Source: Gammaproteobacteria bacterium Milos-ODIII6
GTDB taxonomy: Bacteria; Pseudomonadota; Gammaproteobacteria; Chromatiales; Chromatiaceae
Direction: 5' to 3'
NCBI GenBank assembly: GCA_029228645.1
Contig: JAPTHR010000002.1
Span: 359,350 to 423,349, forward strand
Length of the DNA: 64,000 bases
The position numbers and the translations under genes were made by a program. Under the pieces are notes generated by a model. It ran no database searches. It was not told the origin of the DNA and saw only the letters and a program-made list of their open reading frames with translations. This document shows, in pieces, positions 56,045-64,000 of this stretch; the stretch's first letter is position 1; each line of letters starts with the position of its first letter.

Positions 56045-57376
56045 ATGCAGGGTTCCCATTTCATCCGCGTTTCAACCTTAGCGGTAGCTCTTTTCACACT
56101 GAACAGTATTTCGAATGCCGCTCCCCAGACCCCGACAAGACTCACCGCCGAAGAGTCCGACCCGAAGGTGCTCGGATGGATGGAGGGCTCTCCCCCGCCG
56201 GCCGGAAAAATGATCACGCAGCCCGACTCCAACTACTTCAGCTTTCCCAAGCTGCGCTGGAGCGTCTGTCATTTGCGCGAGTTCCTGCCAACTGAGCAGG
56301 TCAGCCGAGGTATCGATGCCCCCGTTCCGCTCAGCTACGATCTCGATGAGACGGCCATCGATGCACTGAGATTCAAGCCGACCGGCAGCAATGAGGAGAT
56401 GACCTGGCAGGAGTCGCTGTTGGTCAACTATACCGATGGCATGCTGATCCTCCACAAAGGGAAGATCGTCTACGAGCGCTACTTCGGCTGCCTTGACGAG
56501 TCGGGCAAGCACGCCGCCATGTCGATGACCAAATCCCTGACCGGCTTACTCGCCGAAATCCTGGTAGCAGAAGGCGCGCTCGACGATACCGCGTTGGTAT
56601 CTTCGATCATTCCCGAACTAGGCGACAGCGCCTTCGGCAACGCCACCGTGCGCCAGGTCATGGACATGACCACCGGGCTCGCCTATAGCGAGGATTATTC
56701 AGAACCGGATGCCGATATCTGGAAGTATTCCGCGGCCGCAAGCCCGCTTCCAAAAGCGGCGGACCACGAGGGTCCGGACGGCTATTTCGAGTACCTGCAA
56801 ACAGTGCGGCCGGAAGGCGTTCACGGGGATGCCTTTCATTACAAGACCATAAACACGGACGCATTGGGGTGGATCATATCGCGCGTCAGCGGCCGCGAAG
56901 TCACCGAACTGTTGTCCGAGAGAATCTGGCGCCGCATGGGCGCAGAACAGGACGGCTACATGACTGTCGATGGCAAGGGAACGCCCTTTGCAGGTGGAGG
57001 GCTGAGCGCTGGTCTGCGCGATCTCGGCCGCATCGGGCTGCTGATGTTAAACGAGGGCGAGATCAATGGCCAACGGCTTTTTCCCTCACAGGTCGTCGCC
57101 AACATCCGCTCGGGCGGAAGCAAGGAGGCTTTCGCGAAGGCGGGATACAAGACGCTGGAGGGCGGCAGCTATCGCGGCATGTGGTGGCTGTTCCACAATA
57201 CGAACGGTGCATTCGCCGCGCGCGGCGTGCATGGTCAGACGATCTATGTCGACCCGAGCGCCGATATGGTCATCGCACGGCTTGCCTCTTTTCCGAGCGC
57301 GAAAAATGCAAACATCGACCCGACATCGCTACCCGCTTACCAGGCAGTAGCAGACTACCTGCTATCCAAGTCGTAG
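56045..57376 (+). CDS. Serine beta-lactamase-family protein (class C/esterase-like), exported
   Basis: A 443-residue exported protein. The N-terminus MQGSHFIRVSTLAVALFTLNSISNAA is a signal peptide cut near residue 26. The catalytic motif SMTK (Ser160-Lys163) lies in MSMTKSLTGLL, followed by DMTTGLAYSEDYS, which contains the Tyr of the usual YxN/YSN element in a changed context. VHGQTIYVDPSADMVIARL replaces the KTG triad with HGQ, as is common in esterase and D-alanyl peptidase relatives. It is therefore a penicillin-binding-fold hydrolase of unknown substrate, not a proven beta-lactamase. AAGGAG precedes the chosen ATG. Confidence 0.88.
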   Translation: MQGSHFIRVSTLAVALFTLNSISNAAPQTPTRLTAEESDPKVLGWMEGSPPPAGKMITQPDSNYFSFPKLRWSVCHLREFLPTEQVSRGIDAPVPLSYDLDETAIDALRFKPTGSNEEMTWQESLLVNYTDGMLILHKGKIVYERYFGCLDESGKHAAMSMTKSLTGLLAEILVAEGALDDTALVSSIIPELGDSAFGNATVRQVMDMTTGLAYSEDYSEPDADIWKYSAAASPLPKAADHEGPDGYFEYLQTVRPEGVHGDAFHYKTINTDALGWIISRVSGREVTELLSERIWRRMGAEQDGYMTVDGKGTPFAGGGLSAGLRDLGRIGLLMLNEGEINGQRLFPSQVVANIRSGGSKEAFAKAGYKTLEGGSYRGMWWLFHNTNGAFAARGVHGQTIYVDPSADMVIARLASFPSAKNANIDPTSLPAYQAVADYLLSKS

Positions 57377-57930
57377 ATCCACCCGGCTGCTGGCAGCCAA
57401 TTTGCGGATGGAAAGACAGAGTAGCGTTGCCTTCGCAGACCGGTGGTCAACGAAGTTAAGACAAAACCCCAACAAGAGAGAATGCAAGCGCCGCGAAAAT
57501 TGAGGCGACCCACTCTCTTGTCCCGCAAGCTGCTAACTCGCCGATCCCCGTGGACATTCCCAACCCACTACTTCTAAATCGTCTTAATTAATTCGCAAAC
57601 ACCACGCCCCCCCTTTAGCGATCGTCCCAGGAAAAGGTTCGGCCAAAATTGTTGCCCAGAGTGGTTTTTTAGCGGATTACGCGTAGTTGGAGAGGCGAGT
57701 AAAAGGGCTGTCGGCGATTTCGCCGCCAGTTGCCTGCCGACTATATGCAGAGCGCAGAGGAATATGCCCGCACGCCGCCGGCCAACCAGTCGTCCTCGGC
57801 GTCTCGCTCCGACGGCTGCTGCCTTCCAAGTCAGCGGCTGATGCGCGATCTACGAGGTCGTCCCGGCGTATTGCTCACTTGATGGCGGCAGACCGGGATC
57901 TGCGGCCTCTCTCCCACATGAAATAACACT
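57377..57930. other. 554-bp convergent spacer
   Basis: No gene is supported. It holds one arm of the weak direct repeat (57621-57660) described with the beta-lactamase gene. No strong terminator was seen at either stop codon. Confidence 0.4.
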
Positions 57931-58779
57931 TCAGCTCTTGCCAAAATCCGCATCGTAGAATTCCGGCACGAAGGATTGGTCGGAAAGCGGTGGACGGATG
58001 TAAGCTGAACTGCTTTTGCGTGGCCCCAGGGTAATCGGCTCGGACGGAATTTCCTCATACGGAATCATGCTCAGCAGGTGCTTGATGCAGTTCAGCCGGG
58101 CATGCTTCTTGACGTCCGAGTTGACGACATACCACGGCGACTGCTTGGTGTCGGTATAGGAAAACATGTCGTCCTTCGCCCTCGAGTATTCCACCCAGCG
58201 ATCGCGCGACTCGATGTCCATGGGACTCAGCTTCCAGCGCTTTTTGGGATCATTGAGGCGCGCCTGAAAACGCCGCTCCTGTTCCTCGTCGCTGACCGAG
58301 AACCAGTACTTGACCAGTACGATCCCCGATCGGATGAGCATGCGCTCGAACTCAGGGGCAGTACGCAGGAAATCCTGGTACTCGTCTTCCGTGCAAAAAT
58401 TCATGACACGTTCCACTCCCGCGCGGTTGTACCAGCTGCGGTCGAACAGAACGATCTCGCCCGCGGCAGGCAGATGCGGCACATAGCGCTGAAAGTACCA
58501 CTGGGTTTTCTCGCGTTCCGTTGGCGTGCCCAATGCCACGACGCGGCAGACCCTCGGGTTCAGGTATTCGGTGATGCGCTTGATGACACCGCCCTTTCCG
58601 GCGGCATCGCGACCCTCGAATATCACCACGACCTTCAGACCCTTGGCGACGACCCATTCCTTGAGGTTGACCAGTTCGTCCTGCAACTTTGCCAGTTCGG
58701 CTTCATAGACCGCATTGCTGATTTTCTTTCTTTTGCCTTTGGAAGCGGAAACAGATTTCGGCTGCTTGTTTTTTCCCAT
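57931..58779 (-). CDS. ppk2: Polyphosphate kinase 2 family protein (second paralogue)
   Basis: A 282-residue PPK2 enzyme. Walker A is GRDAAGKGG (56-64) and the lid part is VLFDRSWYNRAGVERVMNFC. Other signature segments are VALGTPTEREKTQWYFQRYVPHLP and YWFSVSDEEQERRFQARLNDPKKRWKLSPMDIESRDRWVEYS. The N-terminus is Lys/Ser-rich (MGKNKQPKSVSASKGKRKK) and differs from the other PPK2 in this window, which is only moderately similar. The start is ATG 58779; an ATG 14 codons upstream is possible. Both paralogues look catalytically intact, so they may favour different nucleotides or directions. Confidence 0.95.
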   Translation of the reverse strand: MGKNKQPKSVSASKGKRKKISNAVYEAELAKLQDELVNLKEWVVAKGLKVVVIFEGRDAAGKGGVIKRITEYLNPRVCRVVALGTPTEREKTQWYFQRYVPHLPAAGEIVLFDRSWYNRAGVERVMNFCTEDEYQDFLRTAPEFERMLIRSGIVLVKYWFSVSDEEQERRFQARLNDPKKRWKLSPMDIESRDRWVEYSRAKDDMFSYTDTKQSPWYVVNSDVKKHARLNCIKHLLSMIPYEEIPSEPITLGPRKSSSAYIRPPLSDQSFVPEFYDADFGKS

Positions 58780-59264
58780 GATGATCCGGTGCTCCTCAAT
58801 CTCATTTAAGTATCGCCACATGCCATGAGCGTAGGCCCATGGGTGGTGATGGTTTTCAGAATCGCCCGCAAGTCGACCAGTCGGCGCACCGTAGCGTCCC
58901 GGGTGGGCGTTTTCAGAGCGCGACCATGTGAAAGATAGACCACGGACATCAGGATTTAAGGCAAAATTCTGAAGGGCCGGAATTGCCTGCCGCTCTGAAA
59001 CCCGGCGCTCAGCCTGCCGCGGGGCGCCAACCCGGATGGTTTGTGAGCTCGGGAATTATCAAAAACTTTTCGCAAGCGCTCCGAAACGGCCGGAAAACAA
59101 GCGGCCCGGCGTCAGAAACAAAGGCTGAAAGGGGTCCGCGCTGATCCCTTTTCGGAGAGCCGATGAATGAAATCCCGCTATAAAAAAGGCATCTGCTGTT
59201 CGTTCATCGGGTTTACGAAAAGGTTAAATCCACCTCCACGCTTCAACCCGAAACGGAGAACAGA
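58780..59264. other. 485-bp spacer with a REP-like palindrome
   Basis: No gene is supported. AAAGGG and CCCTTT (around 59128-59152) form an inverted repeat with the context GAAAGGGGTCCGCGCTGATCCCTTTTC. This resembles palindromes linked to REP-associated transposases, and a truncated copy of such a gene lies at 60267-60563. The rest holds the start regions of two divergent genes. Confidence 0.45.
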
Positions 59265-60167
59265 ATGAAATCCCGTTTGTTCCAAAAGCTTACGCAGGGC
59301 CTTTTATCTGCGACCCTGGTGTTGGCTGCTTATGGCAGCGTCGCGGAGCCTCTGCCCTTCGCGGACATCCACATCCACTGGAAGTGGAATCAAAAAGAGC
59401 TGACTACGCCAGCTCAAGCCATAGACATCCTGCAGGAAAACAATATTGGCTTGGCCGTGGTGACGGGAACACCGCCGGAACTTGCCCTTGAATTGCGCGA
59501 TGCCGCGCCCGACATCGTCATTCCGATATACGGGATCTATCGCATACCCGGTGAATGGTCCATGTGGCATCGTGACGAAACCCTGATTGAGAGGGTTCGC
59601 TCGGCTCTTGAAAGCGGCGATTATCGCGGTATCGGCGAGGTTCACCTGATCGGAGGCTTCATCAGCGACTGGAAGAATCCGATCATCCGTGACCTGTTCG
59701 AGCTGGCCGCCGAGTTTGATGTGCCGGTTCTGATACACACCGAATTCTCGCGCGCCAATTACACCCTGGGACTGTGTCAGGCACATCCCAAAACGCGATT
59801 TCTCTGGGCACATGCCGGGTCGATGCTCAAACCCTCGGAGGTCGAACGTGTCCTGGAGGGTTGCCCCAATGTCGCAGCCGAGCTGTCGGCCCGTGATCCG
59901 TGGCGACACCGTGGCAACCTGATCAGCGATAGCGAGGGTCGACTTCTACCGGAGTGGCGTGAGCTGCTGCTGAAATACTCAGACCGCTTCATGGTCGGCT
60001 CTGATCCGGTGTGGCCTGTCGAACAGCTCAACCCCTGGGATGAGCCTGATAGCGGCTGGCAGGAATTACACCGGTTCGTCGACTTTCATCGATCCTGGCT
60101 GGCGACACTGCCAGAAGACAAGGCCGCAGCCATTCGCTGGGACAATGCCATCCGGTTTTTCAGGTGA
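59265..60167 (+). CDS. Exported amidohydrolase-family protein
   Basis: A 300-residue exported protein. The signal peptide is MKSRLFQKLTQGLLSATLVLAAYGSVAEP. ADIHIHWKW (His36, His38) is the HxH metal motif of the amidohydrolase barrel. IGEVHLIG, VLIHTEF, FLWAHAG and MVGSDPVW supply later metal or catalytic residues (His, His, Asp). The family includes decarboxylases, lactonases and related enzymes; the substrate is unknown. An exported location is less common for the family. GGAG lies before the ATG. It is flanked by REP-like palindromes, suggesting past local rearrangement. Confidence 0.87.
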   Translation: MKSRLFQKLTQGLLSATLVLAAYGSVAEPLPFADIHIHWKWNQKELTTPAQAIDILQENNIGLAVVTGTPPELALELRDAAPDIVIPIYGIYRIPGEWSMWHRDETLIERVRSALESGDYRGIGEVHLIGGFISDWKNPIIRDLFELAAEFDVPVLIHTEFSRANYTLGLCQAHPKTRFLWAHAGSMLKPSEVERVLEGCPNVAAELSARDPWRHRGNLISDSEGRLLPEWRELLLKYSDRFMVGSDPVWPVEQLNPWDEPDSGWQELHRFVDFHRSWLATLPEDKAAAIRWDNAIRFFR

Positions 60168-60266
60168 CCGAAAAGCGGAACCGCGCAAGGGCTTAGCCAC
60201 AAAGGGGCCTCTCGAATCTGGTTTTACCCAGAGCTGCGCCAGGCAGCGAAAAGGGGACGGAGGAAT

Positions 60267-60563
60267 CTAATCCACACCGGTACGCTGGTACTTCCGATTG
60301 ATGTATTGCGCGTACCGACTGCCGACCACCTTCATCGTTTCGGAGATGGAAGCTGCCCGCTCTGGCGTAGCAAGAAAATGGACGTGATTCGTCATCAGGC
60401 AATAGGCGTGAACCGCTACGCCGTACCTCGCTGATGCCTCCTGCCAGAGAGCAAGATACAGCTGGTAATTTTCGGGCTCGATAAAACAGGCTTTTCGATT
60501 ATTACCGAGTTGCACGATGTGATACGGAAGCCCCGGCACATAGTGGCTTGGTCGCCTTGGCAT
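60267..60563 (-). pseudogene. Truncated REP-associated tyrosine transposase (RAYT)
   Basis: The 98-residue product covers only the first half of a RAYT (normally above 200 residues). MPRRPSHYVPGLPYHIVQLGNNRKACF and LMTNHVHFLATPE, with its HxH metal pair, are diagnostic. The frame ends abruptly at INRKYQRTGVD, where intact proteins continue TGTLWEGR. The catalytic tyrosine region is therefore missing. A palindrome-like AAAAGGGGACGGAGG sequence lies next to the break. It is a decayed domesticated or mobile copy, not an active transposase. Confidence 0.85.
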
Positions 60564-60649
60564 TCCCGCCTCCCTGCGTATGCCGATTCCTGATTAAACA
60601 CTAACCTCCTCAAAACGATCGGTCAAAGTGGCGCCAGCTGTCGGCATAA

Positions 60650-60859
60650 ATGTCTCCGCCCCTTTTTCTGGAAAACAAACGCGACAAGATTCGTGCGCTG
60701 CTGAAGAAGCTCAGAAAGCGGCAAAAAGCGCTTGAGGAAAAATTGAAAAAGGAATCCGATGCGAAAACACGCAAACGCACCAAGACCGAATTGAAGGGAT
60801 TGCGTGCCCAGCGCAAAAAAAGGCATCCACTTGTGCCGGGAATGCAGCAAATAAAATAA
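60650..60859 (+). CDS. Small basic coiled-coil protein
   Basis: A 69-residue protein that is about 40% Lys/Arg: KRDKIRALLKKLRKRQKALEEKLKKESDAKTRKRTKTELKGLRAQRKKR. One long helix with heptad Leu spacing is expected, so it may bind nucleic acid or membranes. The ribosome binding site is weak. The sequence bias toward a clean amphipathic helix argues for real coding, but the gene is unrecognised and close to the RAYT remnant. Confidence 0.5.
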   Translation: MSPPLFLENKRDKIRALLKKLRKRQKALEEKLKKESDAKTRKRTKTELKGLRAQRKKRHPLVPGMQQIK

Positions 60860-60875
60860 TAGCCTGGGTAGATGT

Positions 60876-61697
60876 TCAGGCCTGCTGCGGCTGACAGACC
60901 GGACAGTAATTGAGCCGCCGGCTGGCCACGGTCGTCAACAACACCGGCGTGCCGCATTGCCGACATGGCCGACCTGTACGGCTGAACACCCAGTGCCGAT
61001 AGCGGCTGCGCGGCTGGCCTGCGGCCTTCAGCTCGCGGGCTATGCGCAGGTCGCAGGTGACGCCATTGTGCCGGTAAGAACGCCGGGCCAGTGTGGTGGC
61101 CGCTTCGGCCAGGGCCTCCAACTGCTCAGGGGAACAGTCGCTGGGGCGCAGTCTTGGGTGCAGGCCCGAGACGAACAGGATCTCGCTGCGCAGGTAGTTG
61201 CCGACCCCGGCCAGAAAGTGCTGGTCCAGTAGCAACGCACCCAACTGGCGACGCGCGAACCGCGGCTCGCGGATTTGCTTCAGCACCACCCCGGTTTCCG
61301 CTGAGACCACGTCTGGCCCCAACCGGGACAAAAAAGGGTGGAGCGCGATCTGTCCAGGAGTCAGTACATCGATGTCTGAGGCACTGTAGAGCAGGGCCGA
61401 TTTGTGCGCGTTGTGGATGGCCAGGCGCAGCTGCCGACCGGTACGCGGATAACTATGCGCCGGTCGCACAAACCAGCGCCCATAAAGCTGGTTGTAACTG
61501 TAGATACTGAGCCGGTTTTCAAAGTGAATCAGCAGTCCCTTGCCCCGGGTCTCCACACTTTCCACACGCTGACCGCCAAGCTGCCGTTCAAATGGCTTGA
61601 GGTGTTCGAAGGCAAAGAACACCGCCTCGGCAGACTGCCCCTTCAGTGCGCGCTCCAGGCGGTCGGCCGCGCGGCGGATTTCGGGTCCTTCAGGCAA
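60876..61697 (-). CDS. nei: Endonuclease VIII/formamidopyrimidine-DNA glycosylase family (Nei)
   Basis: A 273-residue base-excision repair enzyme that removes oxidised pyrimidines and cleaves the abasic site. MPEGPEIRRAADRLERAL has the catalytic Pro2-Glu3 with the PEGPEIR of Nei rather than PELPEVE of Fpg. DQHFLAGVGNYLRSEIL is the conserved helix-two-turn-helix. A C-terminal zinc finger (CRQCG...YCPVC) closes the protein. It starts 3 bp after the stop of the EamA transporter, so the two form an operon. The product is cytoplasmic. Confidence 0.96.
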   Translation of the reverse strand: MPEGPEIRRAADRLERALKGQSAEAVFFAFEHLKPFERQLGGQRVESVETRGKGLLIHFENRLSIYSYNQLYGRWFVRPAHSYPRTGRQLRLAIHNAHKSALLYSASDIDVLTPGQIALHPFLSRLGPDVVSAETGVVLKQIREPRFARRQLGALLLDQHFLAGVGNYLRSEILFVSGLHPRLRPSDCSPEQLEALAEAATTLARRSYRHNGVTCDLRIARELKAAGQPRSRYRHWVFSRTGRPCRQCGTPVLLTTVASRRLNYCPVCQPQQA

Positions 61698-61700
61698 GGG

Positions 61701-62693
61701 TCAGTCGCCCCTTGTGCGGCTCGAAGCGCTGGCGATCGGCGATGGCGCCAGCAGTCTTGCGGTCGTTGGCAAGCCGCCGCTGGAGTCGGTGCTGCGATCG
61801 ATCGACAAAGGACGCTGCGCCACGTACAGGCCGCAGAACACCAGCAGCAACGCGACGGCATGCGTGAGCTCGGGCTGCTCGCCGAGGAAGAGTATCCCGA
61901 GCACAACTGCCCACAACGGCACCAGGTAGTTGAGCTGGGATACAAACGCAGCCCCGACACGTTCGATCAGTTTGAAATAGACGACCGCAGCGATCGCCGT
62001 CGAAAAGATCCCCAGCAAAAGCACCGCCAGCCAGGCCTCTGCCGGTACCAGCCAGAGCTCGTCCGACGCATCCAAATCCCAAGCAAGCCAGGGCAAAAGC
62101 ACCGCTGCTCCGGCCAGCGTGGTGGCAGCGGCGGCACCGGTTGCGTCATCACGCGGCTTCAGCTTGGCCAGCACGGCAGCGGCCGCATAGCAGGCGGCAC
62201 CGGCCACCACTGCCAGTTTGGCCAGCAAAGGCGACTCTGCTTCGGTCATCAGGAGCAACGACTCCGGACCCATGAGCACGACGATGCCGGCAAAGCCAAG
62301 CAGAAAACCCGCTATTCGCCGCCTCGTCAGCGGTTCTTCCGGCAACAGGTAGTGCGCGAACAGCAGCGTGAACAACGGCATCACTGCCATCAGGATGCCG
62401 GCCTGGCCGCTGGCGATAGCCTGTTGCCCCCAACTGATCAGGAGGAAAGGCACCGCGTTGCCAACGACGCCGATCGAGATGTAGAAAAACCAGTGCCGAC
62501 GGGTTCGACCGAAGCCGCGCCGGAGCAGCAGCAGTGCCAACAGCAACACCAACGCGCCCGTGATCATGCGCGCCCCGACCACGAGCGCGGGCGCCAAATC
62601 AGTGACCGCGATCTTGGTCCAGGTGAAAGCCGTGCCCCACATGACCACCAGTGCGAGCAGCAGCGTCCAGTCGAGCCAAACCACCCGCTTCAC
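61701..62693 (-). CDS. DMT-superfamily EamA-type transporter
   Basis: A 330-residue membrane protein with ten predicted helices in two EamA repeats. WLDWTLLLALVVMWGTAFTWTKIAVTDLAP is the first helix pair, with the usual WGxxF motif. ISWGQQAIASGQAGILMAVMPLFTLLFAHYLLPEEPLTRRRIAGFLLGFAGIVVL ends the first half. The second half contains SQLNYLVPLWAVVLGILFLGEQP. Members export amino acids, metabolites or drugs; the substrate is unknown. It is joined to nei by a 3-bp gap. Confidence 0.93.
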   Translation of the reverse strand: MKRVVWLDWTLLLALVVMWGTAFTWTKIAVTDLAPALVVGARMITGALVLLLALLLLRRGFGRTRRHWFFYISIGVVGNAVPFLLISWGQQAIASGQAGILMAVMPLFTLLFAHYLLPEEPLTRRRIAGFLLGFAGIVVLMGPESLLLMTEAESPLLAKLAVVAGAACYAAAAVLAKLKPRDDATGAAAATTLAGAAVLLPWLAWDLDASDELWLVPAEAWLAVLLLGIFSTAIAAVVYFKLIERVGAAFVSQLNYLVPLWAVVLGILFLGEQPELTHAVALLLVFCGLYVAQRPLSIDRSTDSSGGLPTTARLLAPSPIASASSRTRGD

Positions 62694-62945
62694 CGGAAAA
62701 GACCGTCATTGCAGAGTTTTTCGCACATGCGGGCAGTATCCGCGCGGACCCCGCGCTGATAAAACTGAGAGGGAATAGGGTAAGCGCCGCTGAACCTTTC
62801 CACGCGCCGAACGCTTCTCCCTGCCGAGGCGATACAGGCGCAGCAACCCCCGAGTGCCCGGAATTCCCGATTAACTGCCAGGAATATCAGGCTTGGTGAT
62901 AACGTCGAATGTTTAAAGGAACCGATCGGATCTTTGGAGACCCAT

Positions 62946-63446
62946 GTGAAAACGCTCGTCAGACTTGCTGCTCTCACGGCCATTTGCCTTACTGCTGCCT
63001 TGTCCCCAGTGCTCGCAGAAAACGCTACCGGCTTCCAGACCCTCGACGGCAAGGACCGCAATATCGAAAGTTACCTCGGGCAGGGACAATGGTTGGTGGT
63101 CATGTTGTGGGCTCACGACTGCCATGTCTGCAACCAGGAAGCGGAACAGTATGCGCAGTTCCACGACGACCATGTCGATGAGGGCGCCGCGGTGCTTGGT
63201 ATCAGTATCGACGGGCTTGAGGAACGCGAAGCGGCGCAACGCTTTGTCGCCCGTCACGACTTACCATTTCCCAGCCTGATTGCTGAAACAGAGGTCGTGA
63301 TGCGTTGGTACCGGGGACAAACTGGCACCCGTTTTCTCGGCACACCGACCCTGTTGATCTATGCACCGGATGGCAAACTGAAAGCCGCACAAGCCGGCGC
63401 AGTACCAGTCGAGGTGATCGAACAGTTCATCGTCGAGAACAGTTGA
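62946..63446 (+). CDS. Exported thioredoxin-fold protein (TlpA/peroxiredoxin-like)
   Basis: A 166-residue protein with a signal peptide (MKTLVRLAALTAICLTAALSPVLA). The redox motif is CHVC in WLVVMLWAHDCHVCNQEAEQY, with the following helix typical of TlpA/ResA. GISIDGLEEREAAQRFVARHDLPFPSL and FLGTPTLLIYAPDGKLKAAQAG (cis-Pro in GTPT) complete the fold. It probably reduces or oxidises periplasmic disulfides. The start is GTG 62946, with GGAG 9 nt upstream. The IS4 transposase follows on the opposite strand, 30 bp from its stop codon. Confidence 0.9.
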   Translation: MKTLVRLAALTAICLTAALSPVLAENATGFQTLDGKDRNIESYLGQGQWLVVMLWAHDCHVCNQEAEQYAQFHDDHVDEGAAVLGISIDGLEEREAAQRFVARHDLPFPSLIAETEVVMRWYRGQTGTRFLGTPTLLIYAPDGKLKAAQAGAVPVEVIEQFIVENS

Positions 63447-63476
63447 GCGGAATCCCGGGTCAGAGAAGAATGGCAC

Positions 63477-64000
63477 TTACTTAAGCTTCTTTGGATGCCC
63501 GTGTTTGCGCACGTTTTCCCGTGCCAAGTGTCGCGGCACAGTGAGTAACGGGTAAGCTTTCGGTCTTCTTTTTACCGCTCTTGGCTCGATTCTGCCGGGT
63601 CGATTCCCAACACGTTGTTGAGCCATTAACACGTACAACGCAAGCAGCTGTTCTTCATCAGAGGTATCCGCCTGCTGGCTCCAGAAAAGCCACAGCTGCA
63701 AACAATGTTTGAAGCTGAGAGTCCTCGGCAGGATATCTGCCGCAAAGGCGGATTGAACCATCAGCAGCCGGATCAGATTGTAGGCCAGCAGGTAAACCCA
63801 GATTTCCTTGAGAGCCATGTCGGCTGTCTTACACGTAAGGATATTCATCCCCATCGTGTCCTTGATCTGGCGAATATCCAACTCGACGGCCCAGCGCTGT
63901 TTGTAGAGTGCCTTGAGCTCATCTTTGGGTGCAGATTTTGGGCAGACCAGCGTGGTTACCATGACCTTTCCACCCGCCTTGAACTCTCGCACCGTAATAG
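63477..64000 (-). mobile_element. IS4-family DDE transposase, C-terminal part
   Basis: The frame is open to the right edge, so only the last 174 or so residues are seen. YKQRWAVELDIRQIKDTMGMNIL contains the Y-(2)-R-(3)-E-(6)-K signature of IS4 transposases, with the third catalytic Glu. The end is basic (VRKHGHPKKLK). The insertion-sequence terminal repeat and any target duplication are not visible within the window, because the other end is outside and the region past the stop codon shows no clear terminal repeat. Confidence 0.9.

Noticed and set aside
57687..57926. A 79-codon plus-strand frame after the beta-lactamase-like gene
   Set aside because: No recognisable features and an Arg/Ser-rich composition typical of chance frames.

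Overview
The window is about 64 kb of high-GC chromosome from a Gram-negative bacterium, most likely a gammaproteobacterium. The evidence is an RND efflux pump, a TonB-dependent receptor, lipoproteins, an AsmA-like DUF748 protein, a monomeric NADP isocitrate dehydrogenase and a DUF6279 lipoprotein. No rRNA or tRNA gene was seen, so I do not assign a genus. Gene density is normal. No prophage, CRISPR array or defence island was found. Mobile DNA is limited to an IS4-type transposase at the right edge, a truncated REP-associated transposase, a MITE-like element and a few intergenic repeat families. Layout, 1-13 kb: the end of an OFA-type MFS transporter, a single-domain globin, an unknown coiled-coil protein, Pta, a bile-acid/Na symporter family protein, a HIT protein, KatG, a small unknown protein, a GNAT-nitrilase fusion and PyrC. 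13-21 kb: an unusual exported fusion of a TAXI solute-binding domain with a metallo-beta-lactamase domain, an RRM protein beside a cold-shock protein, an FMN reductase, and an RND adaptor-pump pair. 21-31 kb: carbon storage and central carbon genes, namely GlgX, monomeric Idh, a large homologue of the eukaryotic phosphorylase-kinase alpha subunit, and glucokinase overlapping it by 4 nt. 31-42 kb: an SDR/DUF2867 protein, an MsbA-like ABC exporter, a BT1/FBT-like transporter, a repeat-rich spacer, a TonB-dependent receptor and a DUF748 protein. 42-48 kb: a small unknown protein, a second RRM protein, a LysR regulator divergent from a DUF4242-nitrilase pair, two transglutaminase-like proteins separated by a MITE-like element, and a lipoprotein. 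49-52 kb: a cytochrome b561-type membrane protein, two PepSY proteins and an overlapping response regulator/histidine kinase pair. 52-64 kb: a DUF465 protein, two PPK2 polyphosphate kinases, GlgC, a serine beta-lactamase-like protein, an exported amidohydrolase, the RAYT remnant, Nei with an EamA transporter, a thioredoxin-fold protein and the IS4 transposase. Functional theme: glycogen metabolism (GlgC, GlgX, PhK-alpha homologue, Glk) and polyphosphate (two PPK2) are well represented, together with stress defence (KatG, globin, Nei, Csp). The observations most worth following up are the TAXI-MBL fusion, the PhK-alpha/Glk operon, and the intergenic repeat families, especially the 30-bp TTAACCC/GGGTTAA motif found as a MITE-like pair and as a lone copy.
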